The position numbers and the translations under genes were made by a program. The notes below the pieces were generated by a model. That model saw only the letters and a program-made list of their open reading frames with translations. It ran no database searches and was not told where the DNA came from. Shown piece after piece: positions 44,311 through 53,527 of a stretch of DNA of 61,291 nt. Within the stretch, counting starts at the first letter, position 1, and each line of letters opens with the position of its first letter. Source of the DNA: Nitrospina sp. (GTDB taxonomy: Bacteria > Nitrospinota > Nitrospinia > Nitrospinales > VA-1); the NCBI GenBank assembly GCA_018653085.1, contig JABIAY010000077.1, forward strand, positions 1 through 61,291, written 5' to 3'.

Positions 44311-45432
44311 TCAGGTTTCGTCAGTTTTTTTATCTGTAGCCTCTGGTTGCTGGGGCCCTTCCCCTTGTTCGGATTCACCCCCAAAAGCCATATCTTTAAT
44401 TTGTTTCCAAATAGTTCCTTTGGCCGCTTCCACATCTGTCAAATTCGATTCAATATCTTCACGAATATGTTCGTTGATATTTTTTTCACTCAATTCACAA
44501 GCCCGGCTGATCGCGTTTTTTATCGCTTTAGGCGATGAGCTTCCGTGCGCGATGATAACAACTCCGTTCACCCCTAAAAGAGGAGCTCCGCCGGTTTCGG
44601 AGTAATCGACCTTTTTCTTGAACTGGTCCAGCTGTGGTTTTAATAACAGGTAACCCAGTTTGCTGGTCCAATTGCTCTGAAACATCCTTTTGAGATTGGT
44701 CCCGATCATTGCGGCCAGGCTCTCACTTATTTTGAGCGCAATATTTCCGGTAAAACCATCACAAACGATCACATCTGCGTTGCCCTGATAAACTTCCTTG
44801 CCCTCTATATTGCCGATAAAGTTGATGTGGCTGGCTTTGAGCATTTGAAAAACTTCTTTAACAATTTCATTTCCCTTGCCATCCTCTTCTCCAATACTTA
44901 GCAAACCCACCCGGGGGTTTTCCTTTCCGAGAATATACTCGGCAAAAACATGTCCCATGATTCCAAATTGAAATAACTGGCTGGTCTTGCAGTCTACATT
45001 CGCGCCGGCATCCAAAAGAATGGCATTGCCCTTCAGAGTAGGCAGTTGAATGGCAATCGCGGGTCTATCCACACCCTTCAAGGGTCTTAAAATAACCGTG
45101 GAATAGGCAAGAACCGCCCCTGTATTTCCAGCGCTCACAAAAGCCGATGCGGTACCGTCTTTCAGCAGGTCCAAACCAATTTTCATGGAGGATTTGCGTT
45201 TGGAGCGAAGAGCTTTTCCGGGAAGGTCGTGCATTTCCACCACCTCATCGGCGTGGACGACTTCGATAGGCAGTTTATGATCGGGATCAAAACGGTCCAA
45301 AATCGTTTGAACCGTGTCGGATAAACCGGTGAGAATGATTTCCGTATTATATTCCCTCGCCGCTATGACGGCACCTTCCACAACAGCCTCTGGAGCATGA
45401 TCGCCACCCATGGCGTCAACCACGATTTTCAT
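44311..45432 (-). CDS. plsX: Phosphate acyltransferase
   Basis: 373 residues. The N-terminus KIVVDAMGGDHAPEAVVEGA and the motif FVSAGNTGAVLA are diagnostic. It converts acyl-ACP to acyl-phosphate for PlsY-type glycerol-phosphate acylation. The last ~25 residues are an extra acidic, Gln/Glu-rich tail. An AGGAGC site precedes the ATG. Confidence 0.96.
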   Translation of the reverse strand: MKIVVDAMGGDHAPEAVVEGAVIAAREYNTEIILTGLSDTVQTILDRFDPDHKLPIEVVHADEVVEMHDLPGKALRSKRKSSMKIGLDLLKDGTASAFVSAGNTGAVLAYSTVILRPLKGVDRPAIAIQLPTLKGNAILLDAGANVDCKTSQLFQFGIMGHVFAEYILGKENPRVGLLSIGEEDGKGNEIVKEVFQMLKASHINFIGNIEGKEVYQGNADVIVCDGFTGNIALKISESLAAMIGTNLKRMFQSNWTSKLGYLLLKPQLDQFKKKVDYSETGGAPLLGVNGVVIIAHGSSSPKAIKNAISRACELSEKNINEHIREDIESNLTDVEAAKGTIWKQIKDMAFGGESEQGEGPQQPEATDKKTDET

Positions 45433-45515
45433 CTATGAACCTGGCTCCTCTTCATGATGGCGTTGGGGATTTTCCAGCGGGAAATGAGTGAACAAAAAGT
45501 GTGACAGTCGAGGTA

Positions 45516-45698
45516 TTAAACCGCTTCGACTTCCATCACTTCCTTACCCTTATAATAACCGCAATGCGCGCAAATATGATGCGGACGGGTCATCTCATGG
45601 CACTGGGTGCACTCTACGTAGGTGGGAGCACTAAGGGCCAAGTGTGACCGGCGCATTCCCTGCCTGGATTTGGATGTTTTCTTCTTTGGGACAGCCAT
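45516..45698 (-). CDS. rpmF: Ribosomal protein bL32
   Basis: 60 residues with [20 protein letters not shown] at the N-terminus and a zinc-binding [18 protein letters not shown]. Its place between DUF177 and plsX is one of the most conserved small gene orders in bacteria and couples ribosome and lipid synthesis. Confidence 0.97.
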   Translation of the reverse strand: MAVPKKKTSKSRQGMRRSHLALSAPTYVECTQCHEMTRPHHICAHCGYYKGKEVMEVEAV

Positions 45699-45708
45699 AA
45701 TATCTTCC

Positions 45709-46239
45709 TTATTTCAATTTATCTTTCAATTCTTGTAAAACTGCCAGGCGCGGATCGCAAGGCTCTTCCTTATTGCAGTCGCAATGTTTCTCGTTCAGGT
45801 TTATCCCGCACTGCGAGCACAACCCGGCGCAATCTTTCTTACACAGCCTGATTTGCGGCAGGCTCAATAATATCAAATCCCGAACAGGACTAGACAGATT
45901 AATCCGGTCCTCTTCGTAAACTTCCTGTTCAAAATCAAGTTCAGTCAGTTCAACTTCATTCCCCGGTTTATCATTATCCGTCTGGGGTGTGAAGTGAACA
46001 TTGAGTTTGCTTCTTACCGGAAAACTAAAACCAACCAGACAACGAGTACATGTTACCCGAAGACTCGTTTCCAACAAACCCTGGCACAGGATTTCCTGAC
46101 CGGCTTTTTCCAGTCTCCCCTGAATTTTAACATCTTCCGTTAAGACACAATCGGGTGAGTCGATATGAAAATGCTGTTTGGACTCGAGCACTTCAAAACT
46201 CTGACCCTCTTCATCGATTTTATCAATTTCAAAAATCAT
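45709..46239 (-). CDS. DUF177 (YceD-like) protein, large-subunit rRNA accumulation factor family
   Basis: 176 residues. [18 protein letters not shown] in the middle and a cysteine cluster near the C-terminus ([20 protein letters not shown]) are characteristic. The family is needed for 23S rRNA accumulation in E. coli and plants. Ends 11 bases before rpmF, so the operon DUF177-rpmF-plsX-fab probably starts upstream of this gene. C-terminal KDKLK is the usual ending. Confidence 0.88.
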   Translation of the reverse strand: MIFEIDKIDEEGQSFEVLESKQHFHIDSPDCVLTEDVKIQGRLEKAGQEILCQGLLETSLRVTCTRCLVGFSFPVRSKLNVHFTPQTDNDKPGNEVELTELDFEQEVYEEDRINLSSPVRDLILLSLPQIRLCKKDCAGLCSQCGINLNEKHCDCNKEEPCDPRLAVLQELKDKLK

Positions 46240-46357
46240 GGCTTGAAAAAACCTTTGAATTCAAACCCTTTGTAAATCCGGAAGCGCAATTCAGAAGGAG
46301 GGATATTGAGCAGGAATGTTATCTTTTATAGCAAATTCAGTCAAGAAAATAATTCCC

Positions 46358-46440
46358 GGCGCCAGCGTGTCGCTGGACCCAATGTGCCATCGCTGTATTT
46401 GGCGAAACAAGAGGCTCCCTCGGCTTAGGGGGAAGGTTAT
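46358..46440 (+). repeat. Dispersed palindromic repeat, copy E
   Basis: CCAGCG (46362-46367), loop TGT, CGCTGG (46371-46376), then ACCCAATGTGCCATCGC, TATTTGGCGAAACAAGAGG and CCTCGGCTTAGG. This copy is not next to a plus-strand stop codon; it lies downstream of xerD on the other strand. The rest of 46240-46516 shows no gene. Confidence 0.7.
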
Positions 46441-46516
46441 TAAAGCTACAGTATTGCGCTCAATGGTGTTGTTTGCTTCACGGGCAATGCAGTACTCGCC
46501 CCACGCGGAGTGGCGG

Positions 46517-47395
46517 CTAGTGGCGGGGGTGGAACTGGTCGTGGACTTCGAGCATTCTTTTTTCGAGGATATGGGTATAGATCTGCGTGGTGGAGATATC
46601 GGCATGACCCAGCATCTGCTGAACCGATCTTAAGTCAGCTCCCCGCTCCAATAAATGCGTGGCGAAAGCGTGCCTCAAGGTATGCGGGGACACCGTAGCT
46701 TTAATATTGCTCTGTTGTACATATCCCTTCAATAACTTCCAGAATCCTTGCCGGGTCATGGCTTTTCCCCGGCGGGTCAGGAACAACGCTTCCACCTTTT
46801 GTCCCTTTGCCAGGACAGGTCGGGAATTCAGCAAATAATCCTCCAGCACCCTTCTCGCAACCATCCCTATCGGGACAATGCGCTCTTTGGACCCCTTGCC
46901 CATGGTTCTCAGGCTACCGGTGATCAAATCCAGATTATGCCCTTTGACTGATATCAGTTCCGAGACGCGCATTCCGGTTGCATACAAAACCTCCAGCATG
47001 GCCTGATTTCGTAATCCAAGAGGAGTTTTCAGGTCCGGACAACGCAAAAGACTGTCAACATCGGCCAGGGACAGGACATCGGGAAGTTTTCGCCACCGGC
47101 GTGGAGTCTCCAGAATCTCCGCAGGATTTTCCTTGAGCTGTTTGTCCTCACATAGATAACGGAAAAAGGATTTGATCGATGACAAACTTCGGGCAATGGA
47201 GGAAGGTGACAGTCCATCATCACGCAACAAGAGAAGAAAGCCGCGAATTTGCGCCGTGGTCAGAGCAGATATCTCAATACCGGGGAAAGCCCTGGCGAAA
47301 CGCCTGAGGTCCCGGCAATAACCTGCAACGGTATGAGGTGAATGCCTTTTTTCAATGCGTAAATATTCGGAAAACTCCTGAATTAATGCGTCCAT
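46517..47395 (-). CDS. xerD: Tyrosine recombinase XerD/XerC
   Basis: 292 residues with the complete catalytic set: R143 (ATGMRVSEL), K167 (GKGSKER), H238 and R241 (SPHTLRHAFATHLL), H264 (MLGHADISTT) and Y273 (QIYTH). The N-terminal SAM-like domain is normal length. It resolves chromosome dimers at dif together with a second Xer or alone. There is no integrase-associated attachment site or phage gene nearby, so a housekeeping Xer is favoured. XerD fits better than XerC, but by eye only. Confidence 0.9.
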   Translation of the reverse strand: MDALIQEFSEYLRIEKRHSPHTVAGYCRDLRRFARAFPGIEISALTTAQIRGFLLLLRDDGLSPSSIARSLSSIKSFFRYLCEDKQLKENPAEILETPRRWRKLPDVLSLADVDSLLRCPDLKTPLGLRNQAMLEVLYATGMRVSELISVKGHNLDLITGSLRTMGKGSKERIVPIGMVARRVLEDYLLNSRPVLAKGQKVEALFLTRRGKAMTRQGFWKLLKGYVQQSNIKATVSPHTLRHAFATHLLERGADLRSVQQMLGHADISTTQIYTHILEKRMLEVHDQFHPRH

Positions 47396-47401
47396 GGAAA
47401 A

Positions 47402-47430
47402 ATTATGCTATAAATATCAATAAGTTACAA
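47402..47430 (-). promoter_or_regulatory. Candidate promoter of xerD, possibly leaderless
   Basis: On the minus strand TTGTAA (47430-47425) and CATAAT (47407-47402) are 17 bases apart, and the -10 ends six bases before the ATG at 47395. The geometry equals that at 165-193. No ribosome site precedes the ATG. Confidence 0.45.
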
Positions 47431-47649
47431 TTATTATTTTGGTTTTTTTCCGCCAATCTGTTAAGCTGGTCTATTATTTCTCGTGGACAGAGTCATTAAC
47501 GTAATGAAAACAACCTGGTTTTTACCCCACCATAAGCTTCGGACCGCTTGACCTCTCCCGTAGTAAATCGTTGTTGAAATTCCCGCTTAATCAGACTGAA
47601 TCACCCGCATTCATTTAAACTTATTTTTTTTACTTAACAGGCAACTATT

Positions 47650-49485
47650 GTGAAACAGGAATCAATCAGAAATATTGGAATCATTGCTCATGTCGATCAT
47701 GGAAAAACCACGTTGGTCGATTGCCTTCTTAAACAGAGCGGCATGTTCCGGGATAGCGAGCTTTCCGGGACCTGCATCATGGACAGCAATGAACTGGAAA
47801 AAGAACGGGGAATCACCATTTTCTCCAAAAACGCGGCGATAAATTACAAGGACCACAAGATCAATATTGTCGACACACCCGGTCATGCGGATTTTGGCGG
47901 AGAGGTAGAACGAATTTTAAAAATGGTTAATGGCGTCCTGCTTCTTGCAGATGCAGTAGAGGGTCCAATGCCGCAGACCCGGTTTGTTTTGAAGAAAGCT
48001 CTCGAACTGGGACTCAGGCCCATAGTCGTGATCAACAAAATCGACCGTCCCGCCGCGCGGATTGAAGCGGTGGTCAATGAAGTTTTTGATCTGTTCGTGG
48101 AACTTGGTGCCAATGACGAACAACTGGACTTCTCCATCATTTATACTTCTGCCAAGCAGGGAATCTCAAGACTCAATCCCGAAGACGAAGATCGGGATAT
48201 CACCCCTCTTCTTGACCTTATTATTGAAAAAGTTCCTGCCAATCAGGGCGACCCTGATGGTCCTTTTCAAATGCTGGTTTCCTCCATGGATTATGACGAT
48301 TATGTTGGAAGGATCGCCATCGGAAAAATCACGCGGGGACAGGTCAAGGTAAAAAATTCCTATACTCAGATTGACCGGCAGGGAGATATGCAGGTTTTTA
48401 CTCCATCAAAACTATATTGTTATGAAGGATTGAAAAAAGTGGAAACGCCAGCCGCGGTCACCGGCGACATCATCGGCATCGCCGGTATGAAAGAGGTAGA
48501 AATCGGGGAAACCATTGCGGACTCAAGTTGCCCGGAACCACTTCCGGTTATTGAAATTGACGAACCCACTCTGGCCATTCATTTTTGTTCCAACACCTCG
48601 CCCTTCGCAGGACGGGAAGGCGAATTTGTTACTTCCCGGCAATTGCGTGATCGTTTGTTCAGAGAAATCCGTTCCAACGTTTCTCTCAGGGTAGAAGAAA
48701 CCGATACGCAGGATACCTTCAAGGTTTCCGGACGTGGTGAGTTGCATTTAACTATTTTGATAGAAACCATGCGGCGTGAAGGCTATGAGTTTGCCGTTTC
48801 CCGGCCGGAAGTTTTGATCAAAGATATTGATGGCGTACCCCACGAACCAGAAGAATTTGTCATGCTGGATGTTGAGGACGTTTATGTGGGGTCCATCATG
48901 GAAGCCATGGGACAACGAAAAGCCACCCTGAAAAACATGATCCAGGGAGAAACCACTGCACGGCTTGAATTTGTCATTCCCACACGCGGACTTTTTGGCT
49001 TTCGTTCGGAATTTCTCACATTGACCAAGGGTACGGGAATCATCAATCGTAATTTCCATAACTTCATCGCGCATTGCGGCGAAATCGCCCAGCGCACCAA
49101 TGGGGTTTTAATTGCCATGGAAAATGGCAAGACAACTGGCTTCTCCTTGTTCAATCTGCAAGAAAGAGGCTCCATGTTTCTCGGACCCGCCGAGGAAATT
49201 TATACCGGCATGCTTGTCGGAATAAACAATAAAGATAACGATCTGGTAGTTAATACCTGCAAAGAAAAAAAGTTGAGCAATATGCGCGCTTCGGGTTCCG
49301 ATGTGAACATCATTCTCACCCCACCTTTAAAAATGAGCCTGGAACAAATTCTTGGTTTTCTAAATGAAGACGAGTTGGCAGAGATCACACCAAAAAGCCT
49401 GCGTTTAAGAAAAAAGATTCTGAACGAAAACGACAGAAAAAGATTTGGCAAAACACGCAACGCGATTCCCGTTTCCGTGTCCTGA
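47650..49485 (+). CDS. typA: GTP-binding translation/ribosome-assembly factor TypA/BipA
   Basis: 611 residues. G1 [13 protein letters not shown]2/G3 [12 protein letters not shown] and [15 protein letters not shown]4 NKIDRP are intact, followed by EF-G-like domains and the BipA-specific C-terminus ([33 protein letters not shown]). It binds the ribosome under stress and helps large-subunit assembly. The codon at 47650 is GTG, the normal place for the BipA start. A divergent promoter region (47396-47649) separates it from xerD. Confidence 0.96.
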   Translation: MKQESIRNIGIIAHVDHGKTTLVDCLLKQSGMFRDSELSGTCIMDSNELEKERGITIFSKNAAINYKDHKINIVDTPGHADFGGEVERILKMVNGVLLLADAVEGPMPQTRFVLKKALELGLRPIVVINKIDRPAARIEAVVNEVFDLFVELGANDEQLDFSIIYTSAKQGISRLNPEDEDRDITPLLDLIIEKVPANQGDPDGPFQMLVSSMDYDDYVGRIAIGKITRGQVKVKNSYTQIDRQGDMQVFTPSKLYCYEGLKKVETPAAVTGDIIGIAGMKEVEIGETIADSSCPEPLPVIEIDEPTLAIHFCSNTSPFAGREGEFVTSRQLRDRLFREIRSNVSLRVEETDTQDTFKVSGRGELHLTILIETMRREGYEFAVSRPEVLIKDIDGVPHEPEEFVMLDVEDVYVGSIMEAMGQRKATLKNMIQGETTARLEFVIPTRGLFGFRSEFLTLTKGTGIINRNFHNFIAHCGEIAQRTNGVLIAMENGKTTGFSLFNLQERGSMFLGPAEEIYTGMLVGINNKDNDLVVNTCKEKKLSNMRASGSDVNIILTPPLKMSLEQILGFLNEDELAEITPKSLRLRKKILNENDRKRFGKTRNAIPVSVS

Positions 49486-49553
49486 CTACTCCATTTTCAT
49501 TGCCCGGATTTTTGAAATGATGTAGAATCAGCCACCTTTCACTTTGGATTCCC

Positions 49554-50588
49554 ATGGAACGCACAACCCTCGTCCAACATATCAGACAGCAAGAAAAAGC
49601 TAACCCCGGGGCAACCGGTGAGTTCAGTGGCCTGATGAATGAAGTCATGGTGGCGGCCAAGATCATTTCTCTTCAGGTCAATAGTGCTGGGATTGGCGAG
49701 GACATCTTCGGGCTTACCGGAAAAATAAATATTCAGGGAGAAGAAGTTAAAAAACTGGATGAGTTTTCTGACATCACTTTCACCAAAATTATCGGTCAGT
49801 CCGGCACAGTTTGCGCTATAACTTCTGAAGAAAAAGACGAGCCTTACATCATCCCACCTGAAGACCACCCCGGAAAATATATATTTATGATGGACCCTCT
49901 GGATGGCTCTTCCAATATCGATGTCAATGTCAACATCGGCACGATATTTTCCATTTACCGGAAGAAAAGTCTGGGCACTGATGTCACGGACGAGGACATC
50001 CTGCAAAAAGGCGTGGAACAAATTGCCGCTGGCTATATCGTTTATGGTTCCAGCACGATTTTTGTCTACACATCCGGTCAAGGTGTTCATGGGTTCACGC
50101 TGGACCCCACACTGGGCGAGTTTTTCCTCTCCCACCCCGACCTGGCTATCCCCGAGCAGGGCTCTACCTACAGCACCAACGAAGGCAACTGGGGGGTTTG
50201 GGAGGAAGCACAAAAGGACCTGGTAGCTTATTTAAAAGAAGACGACAGCTCCACAGGGCGGCCCTATAAATTACGTTACATCGGTTCACTGGTGGCAGAT
50301 TTTCACAGGACATTATTGAAGGGTGGACTCTTCATGTATCCAAAAGATTCAAAAAGTCCGAAAGGGAAGTTGCGGTTCTCTTTTGAAGCGGCGCCCCTGG
50401 CTTTCATCGTGGAACAAGCCGGAGGGAAAGCTTCAACAGGAGTTCAACGAGTTCTGGAAATTACCCCAACCGGTATTCACGATCGCCTGCCTCTCTTCAT
50501 TGGTAGCAAAAAAGATGTGGAAATGGCGGAAGAACGTCTCGCCACTCCAGTTAAAAAAGGTAGCTGGTTCAAATGGCTAAACAGCTAA
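49554..50588 (+). CDS. fbp: Class I fructose-1,6-bisphosphatase
   Basis: 344 residues. The metal and substrate motif MDPLDGSSNIDVNVNIGTIF and the sugar-phosphate loop of the class I family are present; KLRYIGSLVADFHRTLLKGG and EAAPLAFIVEQAGGKA are typical. It makes fructose 6-phosphate for gluconeogenesis or the Calvin cycle. Its stop is followed without spacing by a repeat hairpin. Confidence 0.96.
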   Translation: MERTTLVQHIRQQEKANPGATGEFSGLMNEVMVAAKIISLQVNSAGIGEDIFGLTGKINIQGEEVKKLDEFSDITFTKIIGQSGTVCAITSEEKDEPYIIPPEDHPGKYIFMMDPLDGSSNIDVNVNIGTIFSIYRKKSLGTDVTDEDILQKGVEQIAAGYIVYGSSTIFVYTSGQGVHGFTLDPTLGEFFLSHPDLAIPEQGSTYSTNEGNWGVWEEAQKDLVAYLKEDDSSTGRPYKLRYIGSLVADFHRTLLKGGLFMYPKDSKSPKGKLRFSFEAAPLAFIVEQAGGKASTGVQRVLEITPTGIHDRLPLFIGSKKDVEMAEERLATPVKKGSWFKWLNS

Positions 50589-50681
50589 CCGGCGAGCCGC
50601 CGGTGGCAGATAGCAATAACTCTATCTGGCTACCAAAGAGTTTTCTCGGCTTAAGGAGTCTTTGCCCAGTTCCCTCCGTCA
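50589..50681 (+). repeat. Dispersed palindromic repeat, copy F (covarying stem)
   Basis: CCGGCG (50589-50594), loop AGC, CGCCGG (50598-50603): the A-T pair of the other copies (CCAGCG/CGCTGG) is replaced by G-C on both sides. Then AGATAG/CTATCT hairpin, ACCAAAGAG, TCTCGGCTTAA and CTTTGCCCAG. It begins at the first base after the fbp TAA. Confidence 0.75.
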
Positions 50682-50700
50682 GCATAAAACCTATCTAGTT

Positions 50701-51969
50701 ATGAAAATTCAAAGCATACGTGGTGTTAAAGATATTCTGCCAGATGAAATCTGGAAGTGGCAGTACATAGAATCGGTCGCGCATAATATTTTCCCGCGCT
50801 ACGGATTCAAGGAAATTCGCCTGCCCGTTTTTGAAGATACCCGATTATTTTCACGTAGCATTGGTGAAGCCACGGATATCGTAGAAAAGGAAATGTACAC
50901 GTTTGAAGATCGTGGTGGCGACTCCATCACATTGCGCCCGGAAGGAACCGCTTCAGTCGTTCGCGCTTATGTGCAACACAAGATGTACAACCCCCCTTCC
51001 GTACTCAAGATGTTTTATATCGGCCCCATGTTTCGTTACGAGCGACCCCAGGCGGGTCGGTTGAGGCAATTCAATCAAATTGGGGTTGAGGCTATGGGCT
51101 CACCCAGTCCGGTTGTGGACGTAGAAGTGATGACCATGTTGGTAGAGTTTTTCAGAGAACTGGGTCTCACCGAAACCCGACTTGAGATCAACAGCCTGGG
51201 TAGTCAGGAGTGTCGGCCTCAATATCTGGAGCTCCTGAAAACAGAAATCGAAAAACATCTGGACCAGCTTTGCGACAACTGCAAAAACCGATATCAGCGT
51301 AATCCCTTGCGGGTCCTGGACTGTAAAGCAAAGCAATGCGGTGAGATTGCGGAAGGTCTGCCCAAACTCATCGACCACTTGGATACAGCCAGTGCCGACC
51401 ATTTCTCGGAAGTGCGTTCCCTTCTGGATTCTGCCGGAACCCCCTACTCCGTCAACCCCAGTCTGGTCCGAGGTTTGGATTATTACAACCGAACCGCGTT
51501 TGAGGTCACCTCACAAAATTTAGGTGCTCAAAACGCGATTTGCGGTGGCGGCCGTTATGACAACCTCGTCGAGGAACTGGATGGTCCTTCCACGCCTTGT
51601 TTCGGTTTTGCTCTAGGTCTGGAACGGCTCGTCTCGCTAATACCTTTTGACGACATGAAAGGCTTGCAGAAATATCCGGATGTTTTTATCGTCTGCCTGG
51701 GTGAGGAAACAAAAGCCACCGGCTTTCAGATAGCACACGAACTACGATTAAAAGGATTCTGGGTAGAAAGGGATTATGAAATGGGGAGCATGAAAAGCCA
51801 AATGCGCAAGGCCAATAAAACGCAATCCCGGTTTTCTCTCATTCTTGGAGAAAACGAAATCCGCTCTGGTAAATTCGCATTGAAAAATATGGAAACGGGA
51901 GAACAAAAGGAGTGCCCAGCCCAGGAACTGGCAACTGAAATCGCAAAAACTTCCACCAATTCCAAATAA
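50701..51969 (+). CDS. hisS: Histidyl-tRNA synthetase
   Basis: 422 residues of class II synthetase: start MKIQSIRGVKDILPDE, motif 2 around MFYIGPMFRYERPQAGRLRQ, the histidine-A signature LVRGLDYYNRTAFEV, motif 3 in GFALGLERL and a C-terminal anticodon domain. The ATG at 50701 matches family starts; an earlier in-frame start at 50662 would read through repeat sequence. Confidence 0.97.
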   Translation: MKIQSIRGVKDILPDEIWKWQYIESVAHNIFPRYGFKEIRLPVFEDTRLFSRSIGEATDIVEKEMYTFEDRGGDSITLRPEGTASVVRAYVQHKMYNPPSVLKMFYIGPMFRYERPQAGRLRQFNQIGVEAMGSPSPVVDVEVMTMLVEFFRELGLTETRLEINSLGSQECRPQYLELLKTEIEKHLDQLCDNCKNRYQRNPLRVLDCKAKQCGEIAEGLPKLIDHLDTASADHFSEVRSLLDSAGTPYSVNPSLVRGLDYYNRTAFEVTSQNLGAQNAICGGGRYDNLVEELDGPSTPCFGFALGLERLVSLIPFDDMKGLQKYPDVFIVCLGEETKATGFQIAHELRLKGFWVERDYEMGSMKSQMRKANKTQSRFSLILGENEIRSGKFALKNMETGEQKECPAQELATEIAKTSTNSK

Positions 51970-52025
51970 TTTTTATTAAGTAAAACTTTTTTCTTAGATC
52001 AGCATCCTAACCCCAGGACGCATGA

Positions 52026-52054
52026 TTGACCCCTAATAATGCTCGTGTTAGATT
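52026..52054 (+). promoter_or_regulatory. Candidate promoter of the Fur-family gene
   Basis: TTGACC (52026-52031), 17 bases, TAGATT (52049-52054). The predicted start is about 35 bases upstream of the ATG at 52097. No clear Fur box overlaps it. Confidence 0.45.
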
Positions 52055-52096
52055 AACTTAAGTGTGTTCAACCTCACTTGATTGATTAAGGAAGTT

Positions 52097-52525
52097 ATGG
52101 CCAGCAAAGAATTAGAAGTTCTTGAAGATTATATCGTTCAAAACAAGCTGAAGATAACTCGTCAAAGACGCATTGTCCTCAATGCTTTTCTGGGGTGTGA
52201 AAAACATGTCAGCGCCGAGGAACTTTATAATCAGGTCGCCGCAACAGACCCCAAGGTAGGGCTGGCAACTGTATATCGCACTCTGGCTCTACTGACCCAA
52301 AGTGGTCTGGCTTCGGAACTGGATTTCGGCGACGGGCAAAAACGGTATGAACATAAATATATGCATGGGCATCACGATCATATGATCTGCACCGAGTGCG
52401 GAAAAATCATCGAGTTCAACCATCCCCTTATCGAAAAGTTTCAGGAAGAAGTCGCCAGCCGGAACGGATTCACCATCACCTCCCACAAACTCGATATGTT
52501 CGGCCTCTGTAGCGAATGCCGCTAA
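52097..52525 (+). CDS. fur: Ferric-uptake-regulator (Fur) family repressor
   Basis: 142 residues. Winged helix with KITRQRRIVLNAF and PKVGLATVYRTLALLTQSG, the regulatory metal motif HHDHMICTECGKIIEF and a C-terminal CSECR pair (structural zinc). It fits Fur better than PerR or Zur, but metal choice cannot be proved by eye. AAGGAAG precedes the ATG at 52097. It may act on the box at 24328-24346. A repeat starts at the base after its TAA. Confidence 0.88.
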   Translation: MASKELEVLEDYIVQNKLKITRQRRIVLNAFLGCEKHVSAEELYNQVAATDPKVGLATVYRTLALLTQSGLASELDFGDGQKRYEHKYMHGHHDHMICTECGKIIEFNHPLIEKFQEEVASRNGFTITSHKLDMFGLCSECR

Positions 52526-52624
52526 CCACTAGGCGTGGGGCCAGTGTGCAATAGCTTTGTTAGGCTGGCAAAAATTATCTCGGCTCAATCAAGCCATTGC
52601 TGTACTCCCTCCCGCGGGAGTGGG
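52526..52624 (+). repeat. Dispersed palindromic repeat, copy G
   Basis: CCACTAGGCGTGGGGCC (hairpin CCAC/GTGG), GTGTGCAATAGCTTTG, TTAGGCTGGCAAAAA, TCTCGGCTCAA and AAGCCATTGC, ending in the palindrome CTCCCGCGGGAG. The left GCAATAGCTT and the right AAGCCATTGC are inverted relative to each other, so the whole element is an imperfect palindrome. It fills the convergent gap between fur and the SUMF1 lipoprotein. Confidence 0.75.
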
Positions 52625-53527
52625 CTACGCGTGGGGGAGAGATTGGGCGCAACGAAAGCCAATATAGTTGTAGACTTCGTTCATCACCTGACCATAGGTG
52701 GTCACTTTAGGAAAGACTTTATTTTTAGGATGTAACCAGACCCGGTTGGTGATGCGCAAGGCACCGGCAGAGGAGTCAAAGGAACCACCCCGCACAACTT
52801 TTGATTCTCCGGCCTTCGGTCCTTGTGGGTTGTTTTTCGAACGGATTTTATAATAAGGCTCATACCAATCGTTGACCCACTCCCAGACATTTCCCATCAT
52901 GTCATAAAGTCCATACTGGTTGGGAGCCTTACTGCCAACGGGATGTGTCGTTTGCTCTGAATTATCTTCAAACCACGTATAATCACCGTGCACCATATTT
53001 CCCCAGTAGTAGCGGGTCGTAACCCCTCCTCGCGCCGCATATTCCCATTCCGCTTCGGAAGGTAAGCGGTGACAGGACCCTTCTGATTTCTCAATAAATT
53101 TCTGCACATTCAGAAAGTTGACCTGTTCAACAGGCAGGTCAGCTCCACTAAACTTGGAGGGCATGAACCCCATCACCTTTTCCCAATGCGCCTGGGTCAT
53201 TTCATATTTATCCAGATAAAAATCATCAACACAGACCTCATGCTCCGGCTTTTCATCTTCCTGGGTATAATCATTCCCCATGATAAAACACCCGCCTTTT
53301 ATGAAAACCATCCCCTCAGGGGCTTTACTCGCTTTGGCCTGATCTTCAGGAGAAAGTTGAACCGGCACCACACGCTGATTAGAAACGGGGGAGGAGTCCT
53401 CTGACACTTCTGGCAGTTCGGAAAAACTGGGGTGGATTTCCTGGCTGGCCTGATCCTCTGCTTTTTCGGAGCAAGCACAAAGCAAGGAAATAACACTGAT
53501 AGTAATAAAAAAATTAAAAAAACGCAT
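52625..53527 (-). CDS. SUMF1-domain lipoprotein
   Basis: 300 residues from the ATG at 53527. The signal peptide ends in a lipobox-like LLCACS; a Ser/Gln/Pro linker follows to ~residue 70, then a SUMF1 domain with GGCFIMGNDY, EVCVDDFYLDKYEMTQAHWE, RLPSEAEWEYAARGG, GLYDMMGNVWEWVNDW and VVRGGSF. The FGE active-site cysteines after RGGS are missing. It is the longer paralogue of the protein at 200-934. Its TAG stop lies in a CTACGCGTGGGG segment like the repeat left end. Confidence 0.82.
   Translation of the reverse strand: MRFFNFFITISVISLLCACSEKAEDQASQEIHPSFSELPEVSEDSSPVSNQRVVPVQLSPEDQAKASKAPEGMVFIKGGCFIMGNDYTQEDEKPEHEVCVDDFYLDKYEMTQAHWEKVMGFMPSKFSGADLPVEQVNFLNVQKFIEKSEGSCHRLPSEAEWEYAARGGVTTRYYWGNMVHGDYTWFEDNSEQTTHPVGSKAPNQYGLYDMMGNVWEWVNDWYEPYYKIRSKNNPQGPKAGESKVVRGGSFDSSAGALRITNRVWLHPKNKVFPKVTTYGQVMNEVYNYIGFRCAQSLPHA

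Noticed and set aside
46517..47395. Phage or genomic-island integrase
   Set aside because: Full-length Xer motif set, no attachment repeats, no cargo genes and no tRNA next to it; a housekeeping Xer is simpler.
47484..47552. 22-codon frame starting GTG upstream of typA, considered as leader peptide
   Set aside because: No run of regulatory codons and no attenuator hairpins.
49539..50213. 224-codon minus-strand frame opposite fbp
   Set aside because: Antisense shadow of a fully motif-supported fructose bisphosphatase.
52535..52735. 66-codon plus-strand frame after fur
   Set aside because: Mostly repeat copy G and antisense of the SUMF1 lipoprotein gene end.
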